Shown here piece after piece: positions 17,966-26,468 of a stretch of 64,000 bases of DNA; position 1 is the first letter of the stretch; each line of letters starts with the position of its first letter. The stretch covers positions 3,348,001 to 3,412,000 of the forward strand of contig OZ257257.1 in the NCBI GenBank assembly GCA_965279705.1. Direction: 5' to 3'. Below the pieces are notes generated by a model. The model was not told the DNA's origin. It worked only from the letters and a program-made list of their open reading frames with translations, and ran no database searches. This stretch comes from Stagnimonas sp965279705. Its GTDB lineage: Bacteria; Pseudomonadota; Gammaproteobacteria; Nevskiales; Nevskiaceae. Position numbers and translations under genes: made by a program.

Positions 17966-18856
17966 CTAATCCTGACCGATGCGGTTGGGGTGCACCGGCT
18001 TGGGCGGCTGACGATGGGTTTCGCCACTGCCGGCCAGTTCCGGCTCGCGCAGGCTGACCAGCACCGGCTCCACATCAGGCTTGCTGCCGCGCCAGAGCGC
18101 GAAGGCCTCCGCCGCTTGCGCGACCAGCATGCCCAGACCATCGGCGATGACCACTGCGCCCTGCGACTTGGCCCAGGCCGCGAACGGCGCGTGGGCGCTG
18201 CCGTAACTCAGGTCAAAGGCGGCACCGCCCGCCGCCAGCAACTGGCCGGGCAGACGCGGCATCGCCCCGGCGTGGCCGGCGCTGGTGGCATTGATGATGA
18301 GGTCGTAGGTGTCGCCCTTCAGTGCCAGATGCGTGCGCGGCACGATGTTGCCGAGCGGCTTGAAACGTTCGGCGAGTTCTTCCGGCTTCCAGGGATTGCG
18401 ATTCGAAATCGCCAGCTCTTTGGGCCTGCGCGACAGGATGGGCGCCAGCAGCCCGCGCGCCGCACCACCCGCGCCCAACAGCAGCACCGTCTTGCCTTCA
18501 AGCGCGATGCCGAGACGATCCAGATCGGCAATAAAACCCGCGCCATCGGTGTTGTCGCCCGCCCAGCCAGTGTCGGTACGCGTCAGCGTGTTGACGGCGC
18601 CGGCACGCTCGGCACGCTCGCTGACCGACTCGCACAGGCTGGCGACGGCGGTCTTGTGCGGCAGCGTCACGTTGATGCCGAGGTAGGGTTCGGCGTGCAA
18701 TTGCTTGAGGGTTTCTGCGAGCGCTTCGGGTGCGACTTCCAGCGCCTCATAGCTCAGCTTCTCGCCGGCTGCGCGCGCGAAAGCGGCATGGATGAAGGGC
18801 GATTTGCTGTGGGCAATCGGCTGACCGATGACGGCGTAGCGGTCGAGCTGGCTCAT
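17966..18856 (-). CDS. aroE: Shikimate dehydrogenase
   Basis: The 296-residue enzyme reduces 3-dehydroshikimate to shikimate with NADPH in aromatic amino acid synthesis. Substrate-site motifs: GQPIAHSKSPFIH, INVTLPHK with catalytic K68, and DNTDGAGF with D104. The cofactor site has LGAGGAARG (about 128-136) and SNRNPWK, the NADP-selecting loop. The C-terminus (about the last 25 residues, rich in Pro, His and Arg) extends past the usual end of the family. Its ATG overlaps the hemB stop as ATGA, so it should be translationally coupled to hemB. Confidence 0.96.
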   Translation of the reverse strand: MSQLDRYAVIGQPIAHSKSPFIHAAFARAAGEKLSYEALEVAPEALAETLKQLHAEPYLGINVTLPHKTAVASLCESVSERAERAGAVNTLTRTDTGWAGDNTDGAGFIADLDRLGIALEGKTVLLLGAGGAARGLLAPILSRRPKELAISNRNPWKPEELAERFKPLGNIVPRTHLALKGDTYDLIINATSAGHAGAMPRLPGQLLAAGGAAFDLSYGSAHAPFAAWAKSQGAVVIADGLGMLVAQAAEAFALWRGSKPDVEPVLVSLREPELAGSGETHRQPPKPVHPNRIGQD

Positions 18857-19863
18857 GCCTTGCCCTCGCGCAACCATTGGGCCGCCTGCTTGGCGTAATA
18901 GCTCAGCACCAGATCGGCACCGGCACGGCGGAAGCACAGCAGCGCCTCCATCAGCGCCTTCTTTTCATCGAGCCAGCCGTTGCCGATGGCCGCGCGTAAC
19001 ATCGCGTATTCGCCGCTCACCTGATACGCCGCCGTGGGCATGGCGAACTCGCGCTTCACGCGGCTGACGATGTCGAGATAGGGCATGCCGGGTTTCACCA
19101 TCACGAGATCAGCGCCCTCGGCGATGTCCTGCGCCACTTCGCGTAGCGCCTCGTCGGTATTGGCCGGGTCCATCTGGTAGTTGCGCTTATCGCCCTTGAG
19201 CGCGCCGGTGGTGCCGACGGCATCGCGGAACGGGCCATAGAAGCTGCTCGCGTACTTGGCGGCGTAACTCATGATGAGCACGTCCTTGTAGCCATCGCGT
19301 TCGAGCACGCTGCGAATCTGCCCAACGCGGCCATCCATCATGTCGCTGGGGGCCACCATGTCGGCGCCGGCACGGGCGTAGCACAGCGCCTGACGACGCA
19401 GGATTTCGACCGTGGGGTCGTTGTCGACGTTGCCGCGTGCATCTAGCAGACCATCGTGACCGTGCGTGGTGTAAGGGTCGAGGGCGATATCAACCATCAC
19501 GCCCAGCCCAGGCACAGCGGCCTTGATCGCCTTGATCGCGCGCGGCACCAAGCCATCGGCATTCAACGCTTCACGACCATCGTCGGTTTTCAGCGCTTTC
19601 GGGATGACCGGAAACAGGGCGACGAGCTTGATGCCCAGCGCGTGCAGTGCACGGCACTCGTCCACCAGTTGCGCCATCGTCAGGCGCGACACGCCAGGCA
19701 TGGAGGCAATCGGCCCGGCCAGATCCCCTTCCGCCACGAATAGCGGCTGGATGAGATGCTCGGGCGAAAGCTGCGTCTCGCGCACCATGTCGCGGATGAA
19801 GGCAGATTGGCGAGTGCGGCGCAGGCGGGCGTGGGGAAACTGTCCAACGTTCAATGCGGTCAT
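18853..19863 (-). CDS. hemB: Delta-aminolevulinic acid dehydratase (porphobilinogen synthase)
   Basis: The 336-residue enzyme condenses two 5-aminolevulinates to porphobilinogen in haem synthesis. Schiff-base lysines are K203 in SYAAKYAS and K257 in MVKPGMPYLD. The metal loop reads DIALDPYTTHGHDG without the three cysteines of zinc-dependent enzymes, so it is the Mg-dependent type known from Pseudomonas. The start at 19863 gives the family-like MTALNVGQFPHARLRRTR opening. It is co-transcribed with aroE (4-nt overlap) and divergent from the sterol-desaturase-like gene across only 36 bp. Confidence 0.97.
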   Translation of the reverse strand: MTALNVGQFPHARLRRTRQSAFIRDMVRETQLSPEHLIQPLFVAEGDLAGPIASMPGVSRLTMAQLVDECRALHALGIKLVALFPVIPKALKTDDGREALNADGLVPRAIKAIKAAVPGLGVMVDIALDPYTTHGHDGLLDARGNVDNDPTVEILRRQALCYARAGADMVAPSDMMDGRVGQIRSVLERDGYKDVLIMSYAAKYASSFYGPFRDAVGTTGALKGDKRNYQMDPANTDEALREVAQDIAEGADLVMVKPGMPYLDIVSRVKREFAMPTAAYQVSGEYAMLRAAIGNGWLDEKKALMEALLCFRRAGADLVLSYYAKQAAQWLREGKA

Positions 19864-19899
19864 CCAGAAAGGCTTGTCAGAGCGGCGATTATAGAAACC

Positions 19900-20700
19900 A
19901 TGACACTCGAAGGCGTTGGGCAACTGATGATGGCGGCGATACCGCGCCTGGCGCCGGCGCTGCTGGTGCTGGTCGCACTGCTGTTTGCAGAGTGGCGCTG
20001 GCCCTGGCGCGCTGCCCTGCCGGGGCACTGGTTGAGCAATCTGCTGCTGGGCGGACTGTCGTTTTTGAGTGTGCTGGCACTGCCTTTGGCGTCGATGACC
20101 GCAGCTGCGCAGTGGGCAGCGGCGCATGACTTCGGTCTGCTGAATCAGCTGGCGTTGCCGCCGTGGCTACGCATCATTCTGGCCCTGCTCGCGCTTGACC
20201 TCGCGCTTTACGCCCAACACCGCGCCTTGCACACCGCGCCGCTGTGGCGCTTACACCGCGTGCATCACCTCGACCCGATGCTGGACGTAACCAGCGGCGT
20301 GCGCTTTCACCCGCTGGAGGCTGGTGCCTCCGCACTCTACAAGTCGCTCGTCGTGTTGCTGCTGGGCGCGCCGGTCGCAGCGGCGGGGTTGTCAGCCCTG
20401 CTGACCTTGCTGGGCAGCCTGTTCACCCACGCCAACATCCGGCTGCCTGCGCCGGCCGAGGGCTGGCTGCGCAAGCTCATCGTCACGCCCGCGCTGCACC
20501 GCATCCACCACTCGACCGTTGCTACCGAGACACAAAGCAACTTCGGCTCAGTGCTGTGGCTGTGGGATCACTTGTTCGGCAGCGCCAAGCCCCGGTCGAG
20601 TGCTGGCGAGGCGATGCAACTGGGCGTCGAAAATCTGCCGGAACAAACGCGTATTACCAAAATGCTGTTAGAACCTTTCCACCGTCGCCCAGTCCAGTAA
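19900..20700 (+). CDS. Sterol desaturase / fatty acid hydroxylase superfamily membrane protein
   Basis: This 266-residue integral membrane protein has four or so hydrophobic segments and the diiron histidine boxes of the family: QHRALH, LHRVHH (HxxHH), FHPLEA and LHRIHHS. These enzymes hydroxylate or desaturate lipids with O2 at the membrane; the substrate here cannot be inferred. The start at 19900 is 36 bp from the hemB start on the other strand, so the promoters must overlap; an alternative ATG lies at 19927. The ECF sigma gene follows by 28 bp. Confidence 0.9.
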   Translation: MTLEGVGQLMMAAIPRLAPALLVLVALLFAEWRWPWRAALPGHWLSNLLLGGLSFLSVLALPLASMTAAAQWAAAHDFGLLNQLALPPWLRIILALLALDLALYAQHRALHTAPLWRLHRVHHLDPMLDVTSGVRFHPLEAGASALYKSLVVLLLGAPVAAAGLSALLTLLGSLFTHANIRLPAPAEGWLRKLIVTPALHRIHHSTVATETQSNFGSVLWLWDHLFGSAKPRSSAGEAMQLGVENLPEQTRITKMLLEPFHRRPVQ

Positions 20701-20728
20701 CCTAGCGACTCCTATTATTCAAAGCGCC

Positions 20729-21298
20729 ATGCAAGACGCCGCCCGCCTCGAATCCCTCATTGCTGCCACCGCCGGCGGAGACGCGGCTGCGTTCCGCCAG
20801 CTCTACACCGAGACCAGCTCGCATCTGTTTGCACTTTTGTTGCGTATGTTGAAGCGACGGGATTGGGCAGAGGAAGCGTTGCAGGACTGCTTGCTGAAAG
20901 TCTGGCGCAAATCTGAAACCTACGACCCCGGCAAAGGCTCGCCATCGACCTGGCTCTTCACCATCGCCCGCCACCGCGCACTCGACCTGCTGCGGCAAAA
21001 GCGCCCCGAAGACAGCATGACGGTGACGAATGATGAAGACGGCTCGTCGACCATGATGGATGTGGTGGACGAGGACGAAAACCCCGAGGCGCGCGCGATG
21101 GAAGGCGAAGGCATGGGGCGACTGGAGCGGTGCATGAAAGGCTTGCTGGACACCGAACGCAAGAGTGTGATGCTGGCCTATTACGAGGGCTATACGCATC
21201 CCGAACTCGCGTCCGCGATGTCCGCCCCGCTGGGCACGGTCAAGAGCTGGGTGCGGCGCGGTTTGACCAAGCTGCGCAGCTGCCTGGAGTCGAACTGA
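20729..21298 (+). CDS. ECF-family RNA polymerase sigma factor
   Basis: This is a 189-residue sigma-70-family factor with only regions 2 and 4. Region 2 shows DWAEEALQDCLLKVWR and STWLFTIARHRALDLLRQKR. Region 4 shows LDTERKSVMLAYYEGYTHPELASAM with SAPLGTVKSWVRRGLTKLR as helix-turn-helix. The linker between them is strikingly acidic (about residues 90-125). It is followed 2 bp later by an anti-sigma gene, the usual arrangement, so activity should be released by an envelope signal. Confidence 0.95.
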   Translation: MQDAARLESLIAATAGGDAAAFRQLYTETSSHLFALLLRMLKRRDWAEEALQDCLLKVWRKSETYDPGKGSPSTWLFTIARHRALDLLRQKRPEDSMTVTNDEDGSSTMMDVVDEDENPEARAMEGEGMGRLERCMKGLLDTERKSVMLAYYEGYTHPELASAMSAPLGTVKSWVRRGLTKLRSCLESN

Positions 21299-21300
21299 CC

Positions 21301-22089
21301 ATGCGCTACCAAAACCCCGAGATGCGCGGCCAGCTCGCCGCCGAATATGCCCTGGGCACCTTGCGCGGCCTAGCCCGTGCGCGCTTTGAAAAACTGTTGC
21401 GGGGCGACGCAACCCTGCGCGAAGAAGTCACCTTCTGGCATGAACGCTTCAGCGAGTTTGCCACCCGCCTGAAGCCGGTCGCACCGCGCGCCGTGGTGTG
21501 GACAGCGCTCGAACGCACCATCAGCCAAGGTCAGCTGACCGAGGCCCACAAGATCGTGCCGATCTCGTCACGTCGCCCGGTGCCTGCGGTGGCCAAGCCA
21601 GCCCGTGCGCTGATGTGGAAAACCTGGGCGGCGGCGGCAACAGTGGCCGCCGTGGCGATGGGCATCGGCTTGCAACGCGAGCAGAGCCGTAGCCATGAAC
21701 TGGCGGCCTCCCTGGAGGCGGCACACAACAAGCTGCTGCCTTATGTGGCGGTGATCCAGCCCGATGGCGGCGACGCACGTTGGGCGATCAGCCTGCATAC
21801 CGACAAAAACGTCATGCGCGTGGTGCTCTCGGGCACCAAGATGCCGGCCGATGTAAAAGCCCGCAGCCTCGAACTCTGGCTGCTCGATTCGCACGGCAAG
21901 CCGCATTCGCTGGGTTTGTTACCGGTGACCGGCAGCCGCTCTTTCGACATGCCGCTACCGACCATTCCGGCGGAAGAAATGGGGGCAGCACTGACGCTGG
22001 CCATCAGCGAGGAGCCGCGTGGCGGCTCGCCCACCGGCCTGCCCACCGGCAAGGTTCTGGGTGCCGTGCCTGCGGTGCGGCCGATCTAA
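21301..22089 (+). CDS. Membrane anti-sigma factor, RskA-like
   Basis: The 262-residue protein has a cytoplasmic N-terminal part (AAEYALGTLRGLARARFEKLL, the ASD-like helix bundle seen in RskA relatives), one transmembrane helix (about 103-120) and an extracytoplasmic domain with LELWLLDSHGKPHSLGLLP and ALTLAISEEPRGGSPTG, the RskA C-terminal signature. It should hold the upstream ECF sigma factor inactive at the membrane. It lacks the CHC2 zinc motif of the ZAS type. It ends 3 bp from a convergent gene. Confidence 0.92.
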   Translation: MRYQNPEMRGQLAAEYALGTLRGLARARFEKLLRGDATLREEVTFWHERFSEFATRLKPVAPRAVVWTALERTISQGQLTEAHKIVPISSRRPVPAVAKPARALMWKTWAAAATVAAVAMGIGLQREQSRSHELAASLEAAHNKLLPYVAVIQPDGGDARWAISLHTDKNVMRVVLSGTKMPADVKARSLELWLLDSHGKPHSLGLLPVTGSRSFDMPLPTIPAEEMGAALTLAISEEPRGGSPTGLPTGKVLGAVPAVRPI

Positions 22090-22092
22090 CGC

Positions 22093-22926
22093 TTATCTCG
22101 CGTCGTTCAAGGCCCAGTCGTAGCGGTCGCTGTTGTCGCCGAGTGATTTGAACGGTGCCAGCTCCATCTGCTTGGTGGACGAGGCGTAGTGCCTGAGATG
22201 CGCGAGGATGCCCGCATCGTTGCCACCGAAATCCTCCATGAACCAGACGTAGATGCTGGAAACCACCAGCTTGCCGCCCTCCACCTTGGCGCCGCGCGGA
22301 TGGTTCACATAGGCTCTGGCACCAGCGTCGAGCAAGGTTTCCGTGCCTGCGGCAGTGTAGGCTTGGGTCGCGAGGTTGGGGCAGCCGATGCTCGCGCAGT
22401 TGACCGCATAGTGGATGCGCGGGTCGCGCCAGATCGGGCGCAAGATGCGATGCTCGACATCGTCCAGCGCCAGCTCCGTGCCTTCGACCTTCAGTGTTTT
22501 TGCCGCCCACGGCCCGCCGAAGAACTGGGCCAGCAGGCCGCCGCCCAGGCGAATGTCGCGGATGCTGGCCACCGGATACTTCTCGACCACCAGCTGCATC
22601 GTTTTCGCGTTGTAGAGGTTGATCCAATACGGCCGCTGTTCGGCGCGCGAGTAGTGGCTGATTGGCACCGCCTGCAAGCGTTGCAGGTAGGCAGCCAATT
22701 CAGCCTTGTCCGCCACGCTGATGCGGCTGTAGGCCACGCGGTTGATGCCGTCGGAACCGACTTTCACATACGCCGTCAGCAGGCGATCCCACTCCTCGTG
22801 GCCGATGCTCTCGGCGTTGGCATCATCGTGCGCCTGCCAGCGCGGCCACAAATCGGCCTTGGGCGCGGCGTGCGCGCCGAAGGTCACCAGAAACAACAAC
22901 AGCAGGGAGGCAAAGCGCATCGGCAT
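22093..22926 (-). CDS. DUF547 family exported protein
   Basis: The 277-residue protein has a signal peptide (MRFASLLLLFLVTFGAHA, after an optional MP). DUF547 is marked by RPYWINLYNAKTMQLVVEKYP, LDDVEHRILRP and IHYAVNCASIGCPNLA, a fold related to papain-like/transglutaminase proteins, with the conserved Cys in NCASIGCP. Its ATG overlaps the lipase-like gene stop (TGATG), implying coupled translation. No defined substrate is known for the family. Confidence 0.9.
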   Translation of the reverse strand: MPMRFASLLLLFLVTFGAHAAPKADLWPRWQAHDDANAESIGHEEWDRLLTAYVKVGSDGINRVAYSRISVADKAELAAYLQRLQAVPISHYSRAEQRPYWINLYNAKTMQLVVEKYPVASIRDIRLGGGLLAQFFGGPWAAKTLKVEGTELALDDVEHRILRPIWRDPRIHYAVNCASIGCPNLATQAYTAAGTETLLDAGARAYVNHPRGAKVEGGKLVVSSIYVWFMEDFGGNDAGILAHLRHYASSTKQMELAPFKSLGDNSDRYDWALNDAR

Positions 22927-23858
22927 CACGGGGTTTGCAGGCGCTCGTCGAACCAATTGAGCAGGTACGCTGTGACTTCCGCACGGCAGGTTTCGTTCAA
23001 CAGCTCGTGGCGCGCGCCTTCGTAGACGACCGTGGTCACCGAAGTGAGCCCGCGCTGGCGATAGTGCTCGGCCAGCAGATGCGTGCCGCGGCCGCCGTCG
23101 CAGACGGGGTCTGTGCTGCCCGCGATCAGCAGCACCGGCAAGGAGGCGGGGATGCGCTTCAGGCGCTCGGCGTCCAGCAACACCGACCCTGCTTGCAGTA
23201 GCCCGGCCCACAAGGATGCCGAGCAGCGGAATCCGCAGTAGGGATCGGCCAGGTAGGCATCGACTTCCGCGGTGTCGCGCGAGAGCCAGTCCGATGCGGT
23301 GCGATTGGGCTTGAACGCCTTGTTGAAGGTTTTGAAGGTGAGTGCTTCCGTCAAGGCACTGCGGTGATCCGGCGCGAACAGCTTGATCTGAGCACGGTTG
23401 AGCGCGAGCCCCACAGCACGCAATGGCCCCAAGCTACCGCTGGTGGCCGAGAGCACCACACCCGCCAGGCCTGCGCCGTGTTCCACCAGATGGTGCTGTG
23501 CAATGAAGCTGCCCATGCTGTGCCCGAGCAGGAACAGCGGCAGGGCCGGATGACGCTGCTCGATATGCGCCCGCACGCCGTGCACGGCCGAAAGAAGTTT
23601 TTCCCAGCTGCCTTCATCGGCGACATGGCCAAGCGCGGCGATGCTGGCTGCGCTCTGGCCATGACCGGGCAAGTCCTGCGCGTAGACCGCCAAGCCACGT
23701 GCATTGAGTGCTGCTGCCAATCTTGCATAGCGGCCGGCATGTTCGGCCATGCCGTGCACGATCTGCACCACGGCCTTCGGCTGGCCCTCTGGCAGCCAGG
23801 CATGAAGCCAGGCGCGGCTGCCATCCGGCAGAGTGATGAACTGCGCTGCGTCACCCAT
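22926..23858 (-). CDS. Alpha/beta hydrolase, monoacylglycerol-lipase-like (Hydrolase_4/S33)
   Basis: This 310-residue serine hydrolase has nucleophile S114 in LGHSMGS, acid D250 in AGSTDPV and H284 in ARHELL. The N-terminal VHGMAEHAGRYARLA and DLPGHGQS motifs are those of monoglyceride lipases and lysophospholipases. There is no signal peptide, so it is probably cytoplasmic. The neighbouring divergent glycerol kinase would consume the glycerol released, which supports a glyceride substrate; that is inference. The DUF547 gene is coupled downstream. Confidence 0.9.
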   Translation of the reverse strand: MGDAAQFITLPDGSRAWLHAWLPEGQPKAVVQIVHGMAEHAGRYARLAAALNARGLAVYAQDLPGHGQSAASIAALGHVADEGSWEKLLSAVHGVRAHIEQRHPALPLFLLGHSMGSFIAQHHLVEHGAGLAGVVLSATSGSLGPLRAVGLALNRAQIKLFAPDHRSALTEALTFKTFNKAFKPNRTASDWLSRDTAEVDAYLADPYCGFRCSASLWAGLLQAGSVLLDAERLKRIPASLPVLLIAGSTDPVCDGGRGTHLLAEHYRQRGLTSVTTVVYEGARHELLNETCRAEVTAYLLNWFDERLQTP

Positions 23859-23911
23859 GTTGCTTGTCCTCGTCTTTTACCGCGATGCTACCCCCATAAG
23901 AGGAGTACACG

Positions 23912-25414
23912 ATGACGGCACTGTTGGCGATAGACCAGGGCACGACTTCGACGCGCGCCATCGTTTTCGATCGCGGCGGCAGCAAGCTCGGCAGCCATCA
24001 GCTGGAGCTGCCGCAATCGTTCCCGCACAACGGCTGGGTCGAGCACGATGCGCTGCGTATCTGGTCTGACGTGCAAGCCTGCGTGCAGGGAGCGCTAGGT
24101 GCGGCTGCACTCGCGGCGTCGCAAATCACCGCCATCGGCATCACCAACCAGCGCGAAACCACCGTGCTGTGGGATCGTGCCAGCGGCCAGCCCATCGCAC
24201 CCGCCATCGTCTGGCAAGACCGCCGCACGGCTGATTTTTGTGCGACGCACGCAGACCAGAGCGCCTGGCTCGCCAGCAAGACCGGCCTACTGCTCGACCC
24301 GTATTTTTCAGCCACCAAGATCGCCTGGCTGCTCGACCACACGCCGGGTGCGCGAGCAAAAGCAGAGGCTGGCGCACTGGCATTCGGCACCATCGACTCC
24401 TGGCTGCTGTGGAATCTCAGTGGCGGCACGGTGCACGCCACCGACGCCACCAACGCCAGCCGCACGGCGCTGTTCAATATCCACACCCAGCGATGGGACG
24501 ACGAGCTGCTGACCTTCTTCAAGGTGCCGCGCAGCCTGCTGCCCGAAGTGCGCGATTGCGCCGCCGATTTCGGCAGCAGCGATGCCGCACTCTTCGGCCA
24601 TGCCATCCCAATCCGCGGCATCGCCGGCGACCAGCAGGCGGCACTCGTCGGCCAGGCCTGCTTCACACCGGGTATGGCCAAATCCACTTATGGCACCGGC
24701 TGCTTCGTGGTGCTCAACACGGGCAATACCTGTGTCGCTTCCGCCAATCGCCTGCTCTCCACGGTCGCCTATCGGCTGGGTGGCAAAACCACGTACGCCC
24801 TGGAGGGCAGCATCTTCGTTGCCGGTGCCGCGGTGCAATGGCTGCGCGATGCGGTGCACCTGATCAAATCGGCCGGCGAAACCGAAGCACTGGCGCGGTC
24901 GCTTGAAGACTCGCAAGGCGTTTACCTGGTGCCTGCCTTCACCGGGCTGGGCGCGCCGTACTGGGACCCGCAAGCGCGCGGGGCGATCCTGGGCCTCACC
25001 CGCGATACGGGCCTGGCACACATCGTTCGCGCCGCACTCGAATCCGTGGCCTATCAGAGCCGCGACCTGCTGGATGCAATGACCGCGGACAGCCTGGCTC
25101 CCACCGAGCTGCGTGTAGACGGCGGCATGGTCATCAATGATTGGCTGACGCAGTTCTTGGCCGACAGCCTGCAAACCGCCGTCGTGCGTCCACGCGTGAC
25201 CGAAACCACGGCGCTGGGTGCCGCTTTTCTGGCCGGCCTAGGCGCAGGGGTGTATTCCTCCCTTGAGGAACTCTCCGCGCTTTGGGCCGAAGAGCGTCGC
25301 TTTGTGCCGAGTATGTCGGCGTCGCAGGCGCAGCGTGGACATGACGGCTGGCGCGCGGCGGTGGAGAGCGTGCTGCATTACGCGCAACCGGCCACTCGCG
25401 TTCATCAGCCATAA
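23912..25414 (+). CDS. glpK: Glycerol kinase
   Basis: This 500-residue FGGY-family enzyme phosphorylates glycerol to sn-glycerol 3-phosphate with ATP. It opens with LLAIDQGTTSTRAIVFD, has NQRETTVLWDRASG and IVWQDRRT in the glycerol/FBP region, GIAGDQQAALVGQ with the catalytic Asp, and GGMVINDWLTQFLAD near the end. The start is supported by AAGAGGAG about seven bases upstream. No glpF or glpD is adjacent. It ends at a bidirectional terminator. Confidence 0.97.
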   Translation: MTALLAIDQGTTSTRAIVFDRGGSKLGSHQLELPQSFPHNGWVEHDALRIWSDVQACVQGALGAAALAASQITAIGITNQRETTVLWDRASGQPIAPAIVWQDRRTADFCATHADQSAWLASKTGLLLDPYFSATKIAWLLDHTPGARAKAEAGALAFGTIDSWLLWNLSGGTVHATDATNASRTALFNIHTQRWDDELLTFFKVPRSLLPEVRDCAADFGSSDAALFGHAIPIRGIAGDQQAALVGQACFTPGMAKSTYGTGCFVVLNTGNTCVASANRLLSTVAYRLGGKTTYALEGSIFVAGAAVQWLRDAVHLIKSAGETEALARSLEDSQGVYLVPAFTGLGAPYWDPQARGAILGLTRDTGLAHIVRAALESVAYQSRDLLDAMTADSLAPTELRVDGGMVINDWLTQFLADSLQTAVVRPRVTETTALGAAFLAGLGAGVYSSLEELSALWAEERRFVPSMSASQAQRGHDGWRAAVESVLHYAQPATRVHQP

Positions 25415-25440
25415 AAAAAGCCCGCCGAGGCGGGCTTTTC
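25412..25440. terminator. Bidirectional terminator between glpK and the convergent lipoprotein gene
   Basis: GCCCGC / GCGGGC stem with a CGAG loop, preceded by seven A and followed by TTTTC. It can act for glpK and, more strongly, for the minus-strand lipoprotein gene. Confidence 0.85.
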
Positions 25441-25458
25441 AATGCAGCTTGCTTCTAC

Positions 25459-26328
25459 TTACTGTTTCACCGCGAAAGAGCGCACGGGGACGATCTTCGG
25501 GTTCATTGCCGTCAGGAAGGTCAGGCCGCCCGTTGTGAGGTTCACGGAATACAGATTGTAGGTTCCGTCCTTGAACGCAGTGGCATAGGCGGTGTTGGTG
25601 CCGAGGATATCGAAACCGACCACGCCGTTCACGGCGATGTTCAAGGGACCAACGGTGGTCAGCTGACCGCAGTTGGGGTTGGTGGTGTTGGGGCAAGCCG
25701 CACCGTCAGCAGGGTTGCCGCCGAGAATCGTCAGCACCGCGTTCTGGCTGTCGATCGCATAGACAGTCGTCGAAGCGGGCACTGCGGTATTCAGCTGGCT
25801 GTTGGTGTAAGCGATACCCGAGACGACGACTGATTTCCCGGCATTGACGTCGCCCGTCTTGTAGAAGAACTGGCTGTCGGTGCCCGGTTTGGCACCGGTG
25901 GTGTCGTTGCGGCGGAAGTTCTGGCCGGTGCTGGTCGTGACGCGATAGACCTGCTGGTTGGCAACGGTCGGGTTGTAGTCGATTTCCACGGCCTTGTTGG
26001 TCAAGGGCTCCGTGGTATCCGGTGCACCCATTTTGGTGGCAGCGCCAGTGGTCGGGTTGATCAGGTAGGACTGACCATCCGAACCGATGCCATTCAGACC
26101 GCCGCCCTTGGGGTTGACGTCGATGGCGTACAGCAAGGTGCCGCTGTTGAGGCCGGTCAGCGGCTTCTCATCGGCGAGCAGGGTGTTGAGACCGTTGCCG
26201 GTATAGATCGAAGCGCCGTCGGTGACGTAGAAGGTCACGTTTGCGGCAGCCGGAAGGTCAGCACCACCGTCGCAGCCAGCAATCAATAACGTCGCGGCAG
26301 CGAGTGCCAAGGCAGATTTCTTCAGCAT
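25459..26328 (-). CDS. DUF4394-type lipoprotein
   Basis: The 289-residue protein starts at 26328 with GGAGAA upstream and a lipoprotein signal ending LLIAGC (C19). The mature part repeats short beta-propeller-like units around YAIDV, YLINPTTGAATKMG, YRVTTSTGQNF, VYAIDSQNAVLTILGG and YNLYSVNLTTGGL, matching the DUF4394 pattern. One local Cys pair lies in AACPNTTNPNCGQL. Expected at the outer membrane or exported; function unknown. Divergent from ubiE. Confidence 0.85.
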   Translation of the reverse strand: MLKKSALALAAATLLIAGCDGGADLPAAANVTFYVTDGASIYTGNGLNTLLADEKPLTGLNSGTLLYAIDVNPKGGGLNGIGSDGQSYLINPTTGAATKMGAPDTTEPLTNKAVEIDYNPTVANQQVYRVTTSTGQNFRRNDTTGAKPGTDSQFFYKTGDVNAGKSVVVSGIAYTNSQLNTAVPASTTVYAIDSQNAVLTILGGNPADGAACPNTTNPNCGQLTTVGPLNIAVNGVVGFDILGTNTAYATAFKDGTYNLYSVNLTTGGLTFLTAMNPKIVPVRSFAVKQ

Positions 26329-26468
26329 TAGGTTGTTCTCCAAGTGAGTACGATAGTTCCCGATAAATTCGTTGCCAACCGCCGTTGCGATGACCCCGAT
26401 AGAATCATGCCAGTTTCTAAAGATTAATTTCAAAAAATTGACCCTCCGCTGAACTTTTGAGCTTATTT

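Noticed and set aside
26380..26420. TGGCATG-type sigma-54-like promoter upstream of the DUF4394-like lipoprotein
   Set aside because: The -12 half (TTGC) is missing; AT-rich context alone does not support it.
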